From contig VDMD01000026.1 of assembly GCA_007026445.1 (NCBI GenBank), positions 365,874 to 429,873 of the forward strand: 64,000 nt of DNA, written 5' to 3'. A program made the position numbers and the translations under genes. Shown here piece by piece: positions 11,084 through 22,925 of the stretch. The notes beneath the pieces are model-generated. The model had not been told where the DNA came from. It was given only the letters and a program-made list of their open reading frames with translations, and did no database searches. This stretch comes from Schizophyllum amplum. Lineage: Eukaryota > Basidiomycota > Agaricomycetes > Agaricales > Schizophyllaceae. How positions within the stretch are numbered: the stretch's first letter is position 1; each line of letters starts with the position of its first letter.

Positions 11084-11458
11084 ATGTCGACCGACGCCAA
11101 GCCCATCGCCTTCTCCGTCATGAAGAACGTCCCCAAGGAGTTCAAGCCGGCGCTCCTGGCGCCGCCCAACGCCTACCTCGAGGACATGTTCTCGTCGGAC
11201 CAGGTCAACCCCGAAAAGCCGATGTCGTCGGGCTTGTTCCGGCTGGAGAAGGGGAAGGAGCTGGTGTACACGTACACGTACGACGAGATGAAGATCATCC
11301 TTGAGGGCGTCTGGACGATCTCGGACGAGACGGGTCAGAGCGTCACGGCGGAGCCGGGGGACCACTTCTTCTTCCCCAAGGGCACGACGATCACCTTCAA
11401 GACCGACGACTACGGGTTGGCGTTCTACGTCGGGCAGAGGAAGAGGGGAGCCGCATAG
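11084..11458 (+). CDS. Small cupin-fold protein (EutQ-like / DUF861 type)
   Basis: A single-exon protein of 124 residues. The start ATG follows CAGCAACA, a good fungal start context. The C-terminal two thirds is a single cupin barrel: SSGLFRLEKGKELVYTYTYD, ILEGVWTISDE, then the second cupin block EPGDHFFFPKGTTITF and a final strand LAFYVGQR. This order matches the EutQ-like cupin_3/DUF861 family. The usual metal-binding His/Glu set is only partly visible, so a catalytic role is uncertain. Such proteins are often small cytosolic isomerase- or binding-type proteins of unknown substrate. It stands alone between the PTR2 pseudogene and the intact PTR2 gene, with no sign of an operon-like link. 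Confidence 0.85.
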   Translation: MSTDAKPIAFSVMKNVPKEFKPALLAPPNAYLEDMFSSDQVNPEKPMSSGLFRLEKGKELVYTYTYDEMKIILEGVWTISDETGQSVTAEPGDHFFFPKGTTITFKTDDYGLAFYVGQRKRGAA

Positions 11459-12378
11459 GTAGACCCAGGGATTGCTTGGAGGATGATATACCGGGAGGTG
11501 GGGTCGGGTAGCAGTGCTTGACGCACGCGGTCGACGCGGCTGTCAGTTACCCAGATGTATGAAAGCCGAATGTTGTATCGATAATCACTGTAACCTCGGA
11601 GGTGCGCTGCATGCGAAAGTTGCAGTCGAAGTTGGCTGCAGCTCACGCGTTGGAGTTGCGCCAATTTCAAAGGCGCATCGATCCAGCCGATCGCTTAGTC
11701 GGACCCCGGGGATTGCCGGGATCACGCCCACACATGACGTGACGACCTTGACTCTAAGTCCGGTTCTCATCCTTGCTATCATGTCTCCTCACACGGTGAA
11801 CGTTGAACGCTCCAAGCATCGAGCACCCTCTCAAAACCTGCCACGAATCTCGGTAGTACGGGCTAATCTAGCCCTTGGTCAACGACTTTCTAGCTCTGCG
11901 AATGACTTACTCGATACCAAACCACGACTCTCAAGCAACCCAGAGCACGACTTAGCACATATCTGTTGGTGAGTGGCTTTGGATAAGTACATCAACTCTT
12001 TGGCCAATGGCTGGCGCCTGCTATACGCCGTAACGAGCGGAGTGATGCGTGCACGGCGCTCTCCTATGTATAAAGTACGAGCTCCGTCTAGTGAGTGGTC
12101 TAAGTGCGCTCAATACAAAGTCTATCTCTTATCCATCATCCTCGGCCGAGGTGGCGCCTTATGAAGCTCCCTCGCAAATGAATTTCGCTATATTGAGGTG
12201 GAAGACGCGGCGGCGCCTCAGACAAGTCATCCGGTTATGATCAGGGTGTTCTTACTTAGCTCCCCACTTACGTGTGCGTTGCGGCTTCCATGGTAGAGCT
12301 GACTGTACTTACAAGTTGCTTACAAGCTTCACCGTGCCAGAATATCGACCGGGGCCCTTGACGCTGACCGCGATCGCG
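11459..12378. other. Intergenic between the cupin and PTR2 genes
   Basis: No ORF with family features. 12040-12240 holds short Arg/Ser-rich frames on both strands without a plausible exon chain. The last part is presumably the PTR2 promoter. Confidence 0.4.
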
Positions 12379-15300
12379 ATGAACGCCATTCCGCCAATGG
12401 ACGCCGCTGCAGACGCTGAACAGAAGTCGGTCAATGAGGAGCGGGGATCCCAAATTCTCTCCAACACGCTGTATGAGGACGGCAGGCCTCTCACGGACGA
12501 GGAAAGCGGTACATAGATCATTAGCTCGGCATGCGCGGTACCTGATAATACCGTTTTACGAACTAGTTTGTCTTCGTCTCGTACCAGGGAAGATCCCATG
12601 GGCAGCATACATTGTGAGCTTTGCGGAGTTCGGTATGAGCTTCCCTGCCGTCGCCGCTGTATGATTGTCTCATCGTCTGGCAGCTGAACGGGCGAGCTAC
12701 TTCGGATGTGTCACTGTCTTCACGGTCAGTTTCTCGATAAAGTTCAGCGATGAGAGATGGGCTGACTCCCTGAACAGAATTTTATACAGCGCCCCGTAAG
12801 TCAATCAGACGACTTGCTCACTCCTCGTTTCCAATATTCGCCTAGCTGCCGGAAGGCGGTAACAGTGCCGGAGCTCCGCCTGGCGGGACGCAGCTTAATG
12901 GTTTGTCCTGCTGTCGAGATGCTTTGGATGGATGCTGAACAGCTTCTCAATCAGCGGGGGCACTGGGACTAGGACTCATCACCGCGACTGCCGTCGTTCA
13001 AACATTCAGCTTCCTCGTTATGGCGCTTCCTATATGTGGCGGCATGCTCGCGGATGCGAAGTGGGGGCTTTACAGGTCAATCTGGATAGGCACTGGGATT
13101 GCGTTCGCTGGTGAGCATGGTCTCCTTCTCCAATCTTCTGATCGCTCATCTTAGCCCTTCCCATCACCTATGTAAACTGGCGACCACTACAGCGCACATC
13201 ATCATGGTCACCGCCTCCGTCCCCGCGGTCATCGCCAGCGGATACGCCATCGCGCCGTTCGCGATCTCCGTGGTCATACTCGCCTTCGGAACAGCATGTA
13301 TCAAGCCGTGCATCATCCCCCTCATCGTGCAGCAAAGCCCTGTGCGGCGACAGTATGTAAAGACACTGAAAAGTGGGGAGCAGGTTATCGTCGACCCGGG
13401 AATCACGGTGCGGAGTATGGTATACGTGAGTAAGATCTTATTCCGCCGTGAAGAGTATACCATCTGGAGTCAAGTTCTATGTTGTCCCCTTCGACTTGCC
13501 GATCATAGACATGCACGCTCACCAACAGGCAGATATGCTCATGGGCGGTGAACATAGGGGCTTTCCTGGCGCTGCCGTCGACATATGCGGCTAAGCGCGT
13601 GGGCTTCTGGCTCGCCTTTCTGATTCCGGGCCTCATTTATCTGCTCGTTCCTCTCGCGTTGCTGGCGTGCAGTAGGTGCGTGCCAGTCCTCGTAGTCCTA
13701 AAGGCAGATACAGTCTCTCGTCGCCGTTCTGCCGACTCAACGCGTACCCCATATGTGTCCTCGAACCTCACAGGCGACCCGCGTACTCACCTTCGATCCT
13801 CCCATACAGACACCTCGTCAGGCTACCCCCTCAGGGCACGGTCATCCTCGACTGCTACAAGGTGCTTTATGTTATGGTCCGGCGCGCAGGGTTTTGGCGC
13901 GCTCTGCGTGGAGGAAAGGCCTGGGAGGGAGCAAAGCCGGTGAGTGTGTATCTATTTGCGCTTTTGAGTCATCCTGCTTTCTTCTCGCAGTGGGTTTCGC
14001 ATTGTCTGACTGATCTGGTTCTTTGTAGTCAGCGCTCGCTACTTCGGGCAGCTTTACCGGCAAACGACCAATCTGGATCACTGACGCAGGCTGGATCACC
14101 TACGATGACCTCTTCGTCGACGAACTACGGCGAGCGGCACGCGTGTGCAGGTTGTTTCTTCTCACTCCGGTCTCGTTGGTGGCGGGGACGTCGCTGGATA
14201 CGTTGCTGACGAGCCAAGGGGCGACGATGACGACGGATGGGTAAGTTGGGGTCTTGTTTCTCTCCGTCTTCATTCGCATTGTGTGTTCTTTTCTGCGTGA
14301 AATTTCTTCCATCGTGAGCCTCTGACCCTGCGTGCTGTGAGTCTGGCACGACCATAATCGATTTCTCACACATATCTGCGCGGCTCTTGATACGTTCACC
14401 CTCCTACCCAGCGCTCCCAATGACCTCCTCAAAAACTTCAACTACCTCACTATTTCCGTCATGGCGCCCGTCTTCCAGTTGATGATCTTCCCTTGGCTAC
14501 GACGGCGAGGGATCGACTTCTCGCCGATTCGTAAAATCTGCGCGGGGTTTTTGTTTGCGGCGAGTGGGCAGGGTGAGCTTGCTCCTTCTCTATGTCTCCT
14601 TCCAGTCTATCCGAGTATTACAAGCTGATGGCGCACGTAGTTGTCGCCGCTATCCTGCAATGGCGCATTTACGAGACGTCGCCGTGCGGGTACGCTGCAA
14701 CAGCATGCGCAATTGGCACTGGCGTCTCCGCGCTCTCCGTCTGGTGGCAGCTCCCGATCTATGCGCTGGAAGCCGTCGGGGGGATCCTTGTCAATTTTAC
14801 GTGCTACGAGCTCGCGATGGTATGGGCGCCGGAGAGGATGCGCACGGTAAGTGTGTGCAAGATGACAACGGCCTACATAAGAGTTTTGCGCTACCGTATG
14901 CACACGAACCGGCAACACTATGGGAGTTCGTCGTTGTCTCAGTCTGGCGCTTTGAAGGGCCAGTAACGCTGTCAGGGCCGCTGACGCTGCAGACGCTGAC
15001 GAATGCACAGGTCCTGTTCGCGATTGTGGTTTTCATGGCCGCGCTCGCTGCCGCATTGGTTCTGGCTATTTCGCCCGTGTTTGTGGATCCAAATATGTGC
15101 GTGAATTCTATTGTCGTCGAAGCAGTTGCTTGCGTTGGGGATGCATCCCCATGTCGCGAGACTCGCATCATTTCCGAGAGTCTGTCTGCTGCTGTGATGG
15201 CTCGAGAGCGCCCGTCTTGGTCGCGCACAGCTCGCTACCCCGCTATTCACCATGTTCCTGCTCATCCAAATCGTGTCATGCACAGAACCTGGGTCTTCAT

Positions 15301-15453
15301 CTCAGCGGCAGCCGCTTGCGTATTATGTGCCATTGCGATCTACTTCAGTGCGTGTCTCCAAATTTTCTACTCCCGTGCCCCCCCCCCCCCCCCCTGACAA
15401 TTTTTTGCAGTCTGTGAAGAGACACGTCGCATTAGTGCCAATGGGCTTCAGAG
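12379..15453 (+). CDS. PTR2-type proton-coupled oligopeptide transporter
   Basis: A POT/PTR2 (SLC15-like) major-facilitator carrier importing di- and tripeptides with protons at the plasma membrane. It has at least thirteen exons with introns of about 45-130 nt, and splicing restores one frame throughout. Blocks in order: an acidic N-terminus, VPGKIPWAAYIVSFAEF, the signature AERASYFG (spliced over an intron at about 12633-12683), FIQRPLPEGGN, GALGLGLITATAVVQTFSF, GGMLADAKWGLYRSIWIG, GTACIKPCIIPLIVQQSP, WAVNIGAFLALPSTY, RLPPQGTVILDCYKVL, WITYDDLFVDELRRAAR, YETSPCGYAATAC and YELAMVWAPERMRT, then the last helices. The C-terminal end is unsure: the last intron holds a run of 17 C (15378-15394), and the chosen splice ends at 15453. 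The start Met at 12379 precedes the DEE-rich leader. A dead copy lies 3 kb upstream. Confidence 0.9.
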
Positions 15454-15654
15454 ATGAACGTGTTGCGGATATCGACATGGCAACTGGCAGTCACAAGTCG
15501 GTGCTTGTAGACGCCCTTGACAGGCTCATAGTCTCCTCGGATGGTGGTGTAGAGTCACTGCTTCGCGATAGCGATGCAACGGTGCATTGTTTGTGGCTGT
15601 ATGGGTACTGGCCAAACGATGTACTCAAAGCTAGAATTTTACCAGTCCATTGAG

Positions 15655-15860
15655 CTGAACTGCCCTGACGGAGCACCTCCCGACATCTCAAGGCTGGGAA
15701 TGGTAACGTGAGGCTGAGGAGCCATTCTAGGGCTAACAAAGCATCCTGAGACTAGTAGAGAAAACATTGTAAGGCTGGCGAAATATTCCCAAGGCTTGGG
15801 AGGCATCCCAAGGCTGGAAAGACAATATCCCAGGGTTGTTTCTGTGGTCATACTACTAAG
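15655..15860 (+). repeat. Degenerate minisatellite, about 20-23 bp period
   Basis: Variants of (C)AAGGCTGG(G)A followed by an ATCCC/ATTCC-like tail recur about eight times (near 15688, 15710, 15728, 15771, 15790, 15811). It lies 200 bp beyond the PTR2 stop codon. No ORF. Confidence 0.55.
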
Positions 15861-16049
15861 GGTATAAGTGCTCTCAACATGTCCCTGGCATTGTCTCAAG
15901 CATGTCATCGGTGTCTTATCTAGTATACCTATGTCAAAACCGAATTATCTGTAAGCAGTAGGTACGATTCTGGGACTTATCATTGAATGGGTCCAAACAG
16001 TAACAAACAGCAACAATGGATTTTACCAAATCGAGACAGTCATTATCCT

Positions 16050-17540
16050 TGCTTTTACCATCATCCCTTGCACCGGCGCCCGCTGCCGGCAGTCCCGGCG
16101 AGCGCGCGGCATTTGAAACTTGCTGCTCGGCAGGCTTGGGATCAATAATCTAAGGTAAGTCAGGGACTGGTCGCTTGTTGTCGGGCTTGGCGTTGACCAA
16201 GAGTATCTCCTCGTTGTTCTCATCCAGCTCGGGCGTGTAGACGTTCCCTGGAAGTTCCCTTCCCTCCCTTATCTCCTGAAGCAGGCGCTCGCCCTGCGAC
16301 AGGGCGCCATTCCTTTCCCACCATGTTCAAGCGGTCGCAGCATGCCGACTCCGACGACGAACCGGACAACATCGACCCCGAACTTCGCCTGCGCACCGTC
16401 CGCACAGCGCACAGCGCTATCGCAGAGTCCATACGTTCAGAGGTCAAGGCTGAACGCCGCAAGTCGCGCCGCGCCAAGGGTCGCTTCTTCAGGAAGAGCA
16501 CCGAGAAGAAGCCGGCGCAGCAGCCCACACCAGACGCGCCAGCAGACGCCGCGGCCTCCTCCGTGCCAGGCCTCCGTAGAAACATCTATGTCAACTGTCC
16601 GCTTCCCGCCAGCGAGGTTGATCAGCACGGGGAGCCCTTGGCGCGATATGTCAGGAACAAAGTTCGGACGACCAGTGCGTGTACGACCTGCGCATGCGTC
16701 GCGCGAGAGCTGACACCCTCGTAGAATACACGCTCCTCACATATTTGCCCAAGAATATTATCTTCGAGCAATTTAGGCGGTGCGTGCTTCACAAGCCTAT
16801 CATCGCGCTCCCCCTCATCGCGTTGCAGCATCGCCAACTTGTTCTTCCTCACCCTTGTCGTCCTCCAGAGTACGCCCGTTCCGCCCCCTTCCCTTTCTCT
16901 AACTCATCCACGCCAGACATCTCCGTCTTCGGCGCCCCGTCCGGCAGCATATCCATGCTTCCCCTCGTCTTCATCCTCACCGTGACCGCCATCAAGGACG
17001 GCGTCGAAGACTATCGCCGTGCGCAGCTCGACGAGGAGGTGAACACATCGGCATCAACGAAACTCGGCGGCTCCTTCAAGAACGTCAATCAGCCCACCGA
17101 TTCTCGCTCCTGGTATGAGAAACTGCTCAATCTCAATCCCCCGGGGAAGGTCACCCGTGGCGTCCGCAAGCTGCGCGAACGCGAGGCCAGCGAGATCAAG
17201 CGCACTATCGCGATGCCCCGCCGCTCCTCCACCATGGAATCCGAGCGCAACAACGACTCCATGGAGCTTGGCTACAACGGAGCCGGGCGAAAGCTCGACG
17301 ACATTCAGTCCGTGGACTCCCACTCTTACCCGCCCACCAGCCTGGACATGTCCAAGACGTCCATGTCCTCGTCTACGACCTCTCTTATGCCGGGACAGCA
17401 ATTCGGAGGTGGTCCGGGGACACTGGCGGATTACGACTCTGCCATGCTCACTGCCGGCGTCGTCGATTACTCGAAGCGGATCACGGGGGCGAGCCAGTGG
17501 GAGCGGACGCTGTGGAAGAAGCTGGAGGTCGGCGACATCG
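16050..17540 (+). repeat. Direct duplicate of the flippase promoter and 5' exons (copy 1)
   Basis: The block from TGCTTTTACC (16050) to GGCGACATCG (17540) matches 26369-27831 almost base for base, including introns and about 270 bp of upstream sequence. Homology stops sharply on both sides. Differences include small indels in the promoter, the KPAQQPTPDA versus KPAETPKDD region, the first intron, and an 18-bp plus 3-bp insertion near 27700 in the other copy. Confidence 0.95.
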
Positions 17541-17560
17541 GGCGGCGGCGGCGGTTGTAG
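16323..17560 (+). pseudogene. Truncated P4-ATPase (flippase) 5' duplicate
   Basis: It carries the N-terminal quarter of the flippase encoded at 26607-32204: [16 protein letters not shown], the first membrane pair ([31 protein letters not shown]), the second membrane segment and the cytosolic loop up to [14 protein letters not shown]. There it meets unrelated GGC-repeat sequence and stops after five residues (TAG ending at 17560). Intron positions are kept (first donor at 16675). It lacks the phosphorylation DKTGT site, the nucleotide-binding domain and all later helices, so it cannot be an active flippase. Its frame is intact throughout, and at the G-run 17416-17419 it has GGGG where the full-length copy has GGG. 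Expression of a short membrane fragment is possible. Confidence 0.9.
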
Positions 17561-17739
17561 CGACACGCCGCGCGCGCCAGGCGCGGGGGACGAGCGGCGC
17601 GACGAACGAGGTGAGTGCCGCGTCAGTCTGCGCGGCTGGCGATTGTATACTGTAGTTTACGTTGTATTATATAGCACAATATAAGTTGTTGTTGATCTTC
17701 TTCGTGCCCGACGTGCTTGATGAGGCGAGGTAGATGACG

Positions 17740-18960
17740 ATGTGGGGGAGGAGGGAGCGGCGAGAGAAGGGAGGAGCGGGGGGGAGGGAGGAGCGGCGAG
17801 GGGGGAGGGAGGAGCGGCGAGGGGGGAGGGTGACGGGAGGAGAGCGAAGGGAGAAGGGAGAGGGGGGAGGAGCGATAAGGGAGGGGAAGGAGCGAGAAAG
17901 GGAGGGCGAAGGAAATGGAACGAGCGGGTGAGTAAGTCAGATAGCTGTGTATGAGCTAAGCCAGACAGCTGTGTATGAGCATGGCCTCGGGGATGGCGTG
18001 AAATACGACGGGGAGTGAAAGAAGGGAGAGGGGGAGTGAAAGGAGGGAGAGGGGGGAGGGGGGAGGAGGAAGCGAGGGGGGAGGGGGAGGGGGGAGTGAG
18101 AGGGGGAGGGGGGAGGAGGGTTGGGAAGGGACTGGAACGGGGAGAAGTAGTGAGTAGATAGATGAAAAACCTGGTGTGAGTCAGAGAGGTGGAGGAGCGA
18201 GGGGGGAGCGAGGGGGGAGGGGGAGGAGGGACGGGAACTTGGGAGCGAAGGAGCGAGTATACGTGGATGAGGGAATAAATAGATGAGAAAGACGGCGAGT
18301 TGTGGTGAGTGCGGGTACGAACCAGTTGAGGGCGGGGTGAGATACGAGGGCGAGTGAAGGGGGGAGAGGGAGGAGGGAGGGGAAGGGAGGAGCGAAGGAG
18401 CGAGTATACGTAGATGAGGGAATAAGTAGATAAGAAACACGGCGAGTGCGTATACGGACGGGTTGGGGACGACGTGAGATACGAGGGCGAGTGAAGGGGG
18501 GAGAGGGAGACGGAGGAGAAGGGAGCGAAGGAGGGGGTGGAGTGATATGTCGAGTCTGAGGGCGATTACGGATGAGGCAAGGAATGGGGTAAGAAGCGGA
18601 GGGTGTGAGTGAAGGTGGAGGAGGGAGCGAGAGGGGGAGCGAGAGGGGGGAGCGAGAGGGGAAGGGACTCGAGATGAAGTGAATAAATGAAATTGTGAGG
18701 GGAAATGGTGTTGAGGTGCGCGACTTGAGGGTAAAATTGGAGGGAGGGGAGAGGGGAGCGACGGGGGGAAGGAGGGTGAGGCAGCGCGAGAGGGGGGGGG
18801 CACGGGAAAACGGTCGAGTACATAAGGCGAACGTAAGTGCGAGCAAGGGTGATCCGATACCGCGAGAGATGCGGAGCGCGAGGCTGAAGGGGGGAGGGAG
18901 GGGGAAGGAAGAGGAGGAGGGGAGGGAGGGCACCCGGCCTCGACTCACTTCGAAGGAGTG
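17740..18960. repeat. 1.2-kb homopurine (G/A) tract with internal 150-bp duplications
   Basis: The plus strand is almost wholly G and A: runs of GGGGGAGG and GGGAGGGAGG separated by less biased patches. The patch GCGAGTATACGT(G/A)GATGAGGG is duplicated (from about 18250 and 18410), each followed by GTGAGATACGAGGGCGAGTG. The long Ser/Pro/Leu ORFs on the minus strand (17937-19057) are by-products of this composition. Many G-runs could form quadruplexes or triplexes. It begins 180 bp after the truncated flippase copy. Confidence 0.9.
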
Positions 18961-21660
18961 ATGGAACTTGCGGTCTTGACAAGACAGTGAAGCACCGTGT
19001 CGACGAGAAAGGGGTGAGGTAGACAACGGTAAGTAAACCGGACTCGAAGGGTATCATTTGCGGTCACTACGGCACGCACGACTTTGGCGAGCGTGACGGC
19101 ACAACTTGAAGTCAGGCTCAAGCCATGAACTCGGGCGACATATTTCGAAGGCAAACGAAATTTATTCATTACTTATCTACGAAGTACAAAACTACTCCTA
19201 CTGCGTAGCTACATGTATCGAGGCCCACACCCCTGACCGCACGGCCGGCGTGAGATAGATCGTGGGTGCGGGAGCGCGAGCGGACGGCGGGCTCGTCCTT
19301 GAACAGCTTCTTGATGTGTGCGCGAGTCGCCGATGAGGTGCTCGCAACGCCACGGGAGGTGTCAGCAGACGCGGGGTGAGGGGTCTGAGACGACTGTCAG
19401 TATTTTTCGAAGGGGCGGGGCGGAACAGCACCCCGAGGCAGCGACGAGGGCCCAATCAAGCCGAGGGTGGGGTGCCAATGTCCTGAAAACTCGCTGATAT
19501 GAGAAAGTAAAATGGAGAGACGACTGGCAGGCAAGTCATGTAGGACAAACGTGATCTAGGTGGCTATCAAAGAGGTTAAGCGGGTGAAAAAAGGACTAGG
19601 GCGAAGCGGCGAAAGTATATGTAAGATACGAATGATTCTGGAAAAGCGCGGAAATTAGGTGCGAAGGAAAAGGGACCCGGGGTATATAGGCCTTTGCAGG
19701 GCGGTACTGCAACACGCAATAGATGATATAATACTCACATTGGGAGCCTAGACCATTCGCCTTGGCCACGCCGCCTCCGACGACGTCGATTGCGACCTGC
19801 GCGTGCGAGACAGATCGCGTAGCGCACTCACTCTGCGGTCACTATCCGTATCGCGGCACCAGGTAGAACAAAGACCCGGCGACGCGGACGGCGGCAACAA
19901 GTCTACAAGCTGCGTCAGCTGAAGTAAGATAATATACACAGCTAACTCACATCAAACAAAGTGCGCGGCGGCGCTGCGCGCCGCCCGCCGCCCGCCGCGT
20001 CCCAGACCCACGCTCCCTCACGTCGAGTCAGTCACGGCCGTCCCCGAGTCCTCCCGCGCGAATATTCACGCATTTGATCTCGATTTGCACCAATTTTGAC
20101 GTCCAGACTCTCGTCAAAACCGCCCCCGCTTGGACCGGCAGATGGGGCTACAGCAGCGCGAAGAGGACCGTCAAGGGTCCACAGGGGAGGTTGCTATGGC
20201 GACGTAGCCGACGGGGTCGGTGGCGAGGGCAGGCGAGAGGTTGTGGGCACCTGTTTGCGATCGGGCGAGCTAGAACAGAGTCAGACAGTACGTGGCACGT
20301 TCTACGGAGGCTACTTACCACGAGGGACATGAGAGTCTCATCCGCCCAGCCTAGTCGCGGCAAAGAATTTCGCAGACGCGGGCGCGCGTGAGTTGGACTT
20401 GTCAGTCACGGCAGAAGCACGTGGTGCGATGTTGAACTTGCGGGACCGCGCGGGTCACTGCTACGGCACGGCGCTGTCAGGTGGAGCGCACGAGTGGACA
20501 GCAAACATGTACTCACACAAGAGACGTGACGTCGGAGCTCGCCGTCAGGTTGTAGATACGAGCCTGGCGAACGTGAGGGGGATTCGTTGTTGGTGGTAGT
20601 TTGGGAACCCCATCCTGCAATCGGGTTAGGCGTCGTTCGGCGTGGAACGGCTGGGACACGCACCGTGATGAGCGCATGCCAAAGTCGCAGACTCGGCGGG
20701 AACCTGTGAAAACAATGAGCATCATGCCACCGCGCTGCTCGTCGTCGACGGACGCACCTGGACCTCGTCGAGACGATCCCCATTTGCGTCGGCGGCTGGG
20801 GGAAACGCCCTCAGTCCCGCCCAGACGCCTTACGAGATGGTCGCGCCTCTCGTTGTTGTCATGACGACAGCGACGACCGTGTTCCGCCAACGCCGCCGAC
20901 GCTGCGTAGAGCGGGAGGTACGTCGTTGTCGGGCGTCGGTGCATGGCGTACACGGCGTCGAGCGACATCGTCGCGTGTAGCGTGAGGGTGCTCGAAGCGC
21001 GGAGACACGGGCGGACGTGGTGGTACGAGACAAGCTGGGTGCGGTCAGTTTTGTATTGAATGATCTCAATAGAAACGCTTACCAACACGGCCCGAGCGAG
21101 CGATAAACCCGCGTAGCGAGGCCTTGACGAATGGAAAGTCAGCAGGATATCAAGTGGATGAGATCACAATGAGATACTTACCGATGGACAATAGACGAAC
21201 TGCGTGTTGGGAGTGACAGGAGAGCGTTGCTGGGTGTTTGCAAAGTTGATGTGCAGGCGAATCTAGAAAGATAACAAACCCAGAGGCAAATGATCAGCAA
21301 AGTGAGAGATCAGGAGAAAAGCAACAAGCGTACCAACGCGTGCAAGTCGTAGGTGCTCGTCGATATCCGCAGACGGCCAAAGCGAGACACGGGTAGACGA
21401 CTACATGGGAGGAAATAAGACGCTGGGAAGATGCTGGAAACCAACGAAAGTCGCAGGTCTTTATACACGGCGGGACGGCTACGGTCCCGCTCGCTCGCGT
21501 CAGCTCGCTACGCAACCTATTCAGATATCGCATCATATCAGCGCCGGGTAGCAGGCGGAGATGACTCACTGAGTTGGAGGACGAGATACGGGCCCTGGAA
21601 AGCGGAAGATTCGGGGACAGCGCAACACGCAGAACCGGCGTTGCCCTAGGCAGCACGTCA
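18961..21660 (-). other. Region D: ORF-poor, with canonical intron-like segments on the minus strand
   Basis: Clear intron-like segments on the minus strand are 21123-21181 (GTAAGT to AAG), 21035-21082 (GTAAGC to CAG), 20474-20516 (GTGAGT to CAG) and 20270-20318 (GTAAGT, CTGAC, TAG). Joining the exons leaves two frames open for only about 90 residues (one contains VTPNTQFVYCPS), with no known domain. 19200-19960 shows only short frames and a TATATAGG at 19682. It may be a decayed gene or a spliced non-coding unit like locus A. Nothing more definite is supported. Confidence 0.35.
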
Positions 21661-22549
21661 GCTCCGTCGCAACAGAATTCTATAGAAACTTCCCGCCTCG
21701 GGCATGGGCGGCCTTACTCGGAGCAGCCGACGGAAAGACGGAAGTTTTGTCTGGCCTGTGGGCGACGCGCTACAGCACGTACAAGTCGTTCACTGTCGTC
21801 CTCGTCGTTCACCGCGTCGAGCAGAAGACGCCAGAGCTGTAGAGCAACGTGCCTTGAGTGACGAGTAACGCGTGACAAAGTCGCGAGCCCGCGAGTTGAA
21901 GGCGCCAGGATGTTCGTGGTCATTGTTGAACTTGCGAGATCAAGGGTAACTCCTTTTGGCAGTCGTTGAAGTTCACGAAAGGCGGCGCGCCGCTGACGCG
22001 CATCGCCCGCCTCGTTGACCGCGTCCCTCCCTGGGACTCGTTCACAAAATATTTCCTCGTCATAGACGGCACCTACTCCCGGGTTTTCGGGGTCAATGGG
22101 CGCAAACGGCGCCCTGTGAGTGAGTAGGTATAGCGCACAGCGGTGGCGAGCGCAGCGTAGCCCTCGTCGTCTCGCATCATGTTTCCATCAATCTGATGGC
22201 ATATGTCAGCGCCCCGAGACCCGGTTGCTGAGCGCGGAAACGCACCAGATTCCGATGGAAGATGCGGAAGGGTGCAATGCCCGCGTAGAGGAATGGCGCT
22301 ACCGCGAGCGCGTGCGGCGTTCGGCGGCCAATTCGTCACCATACAAACGTTCGGACGGACCTCGGCAGACGAAGTCGTGATTGCGGTGTCGTCGGCGGGA
22401 AGAGTCATTGCGCTGTGAAGTACGAAGGGAGGAGGAGAGGGTGGTGCATACCATGTCGTGGAAGGCGCGCAGGCGCGGTTTGACACCTGGGGCGTCGAGG
22501 GATAGACTATTATACTTGAATGAGTCATCGAGAACGTCAGCACCAGGTC
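21661..22549. other. Accessory DNA, no gene recognised
   Basis: It holds the repeat word GTTGAACTT (near 21926) and GTTGAAGTTC (near 21965). ORFs are short and low-complexity on both strands. Confidence 0.4.
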
Positions 22550-22925
22550 GAACGAACATGCTACGAGCTCACCAAAAGCGACGCCACATAACAAAATCGC
22601 TCTTCTTCGCGCTATTGCACAAGTGCGGGGGCGAAGATCGCCAATCTGACAGCGGGTATCGGTTTCTGACCACTAAACGAACACGTTTTGAGACAGGAAT
22701 ATTTTAGCTTGGGGTGACAACTTACGAACCTGAAGAGGTTGAGTTCTGCATACAGAACTCCCCGACCTTCTGGAACGATAAGGAAGGACGTTGATCCCGC
22801 TCATCGGTGCTTGCTTGTCGTGTTCTGATGGTGTAGGACGTTGAGCTCGACCTTGTACGACCCATCGCTGGTAACGAATTGGAGGTGGGAGCCCTCCGAA
22901 AAGTAGACGCGCCAGGTGCGCGCCA
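22550..22925 (+). repeat. Diverged dispersed repeat, copy 2
   Basis: Partner of 1431-1800 (ACATGCTACGAG, GCGACGCCACATAA, CTTCGCGCTATTGCAC, CAACTTACGA, GAACGATAAGG, CTCATCGGTGCTTGC, ACGACCCATCGC in the same order). It ends where the shared sequence fades near GACGCGCCAGG. Confidence 0.55.

Noticed and set aside
15378..15394. Run of 17 C as a possible assembly gap or error
   Set aside because: It sits inside the last PTR2 intron and needs no special explanation; only its length may be inaccurate.
17937..19057. Long Ser/Pro/Leu-rich ORFs on the minus strand
   Set aside because: They are the complement of the homopurine tract; the composition alone keeps several frames open, and there is no domain or exon structure.
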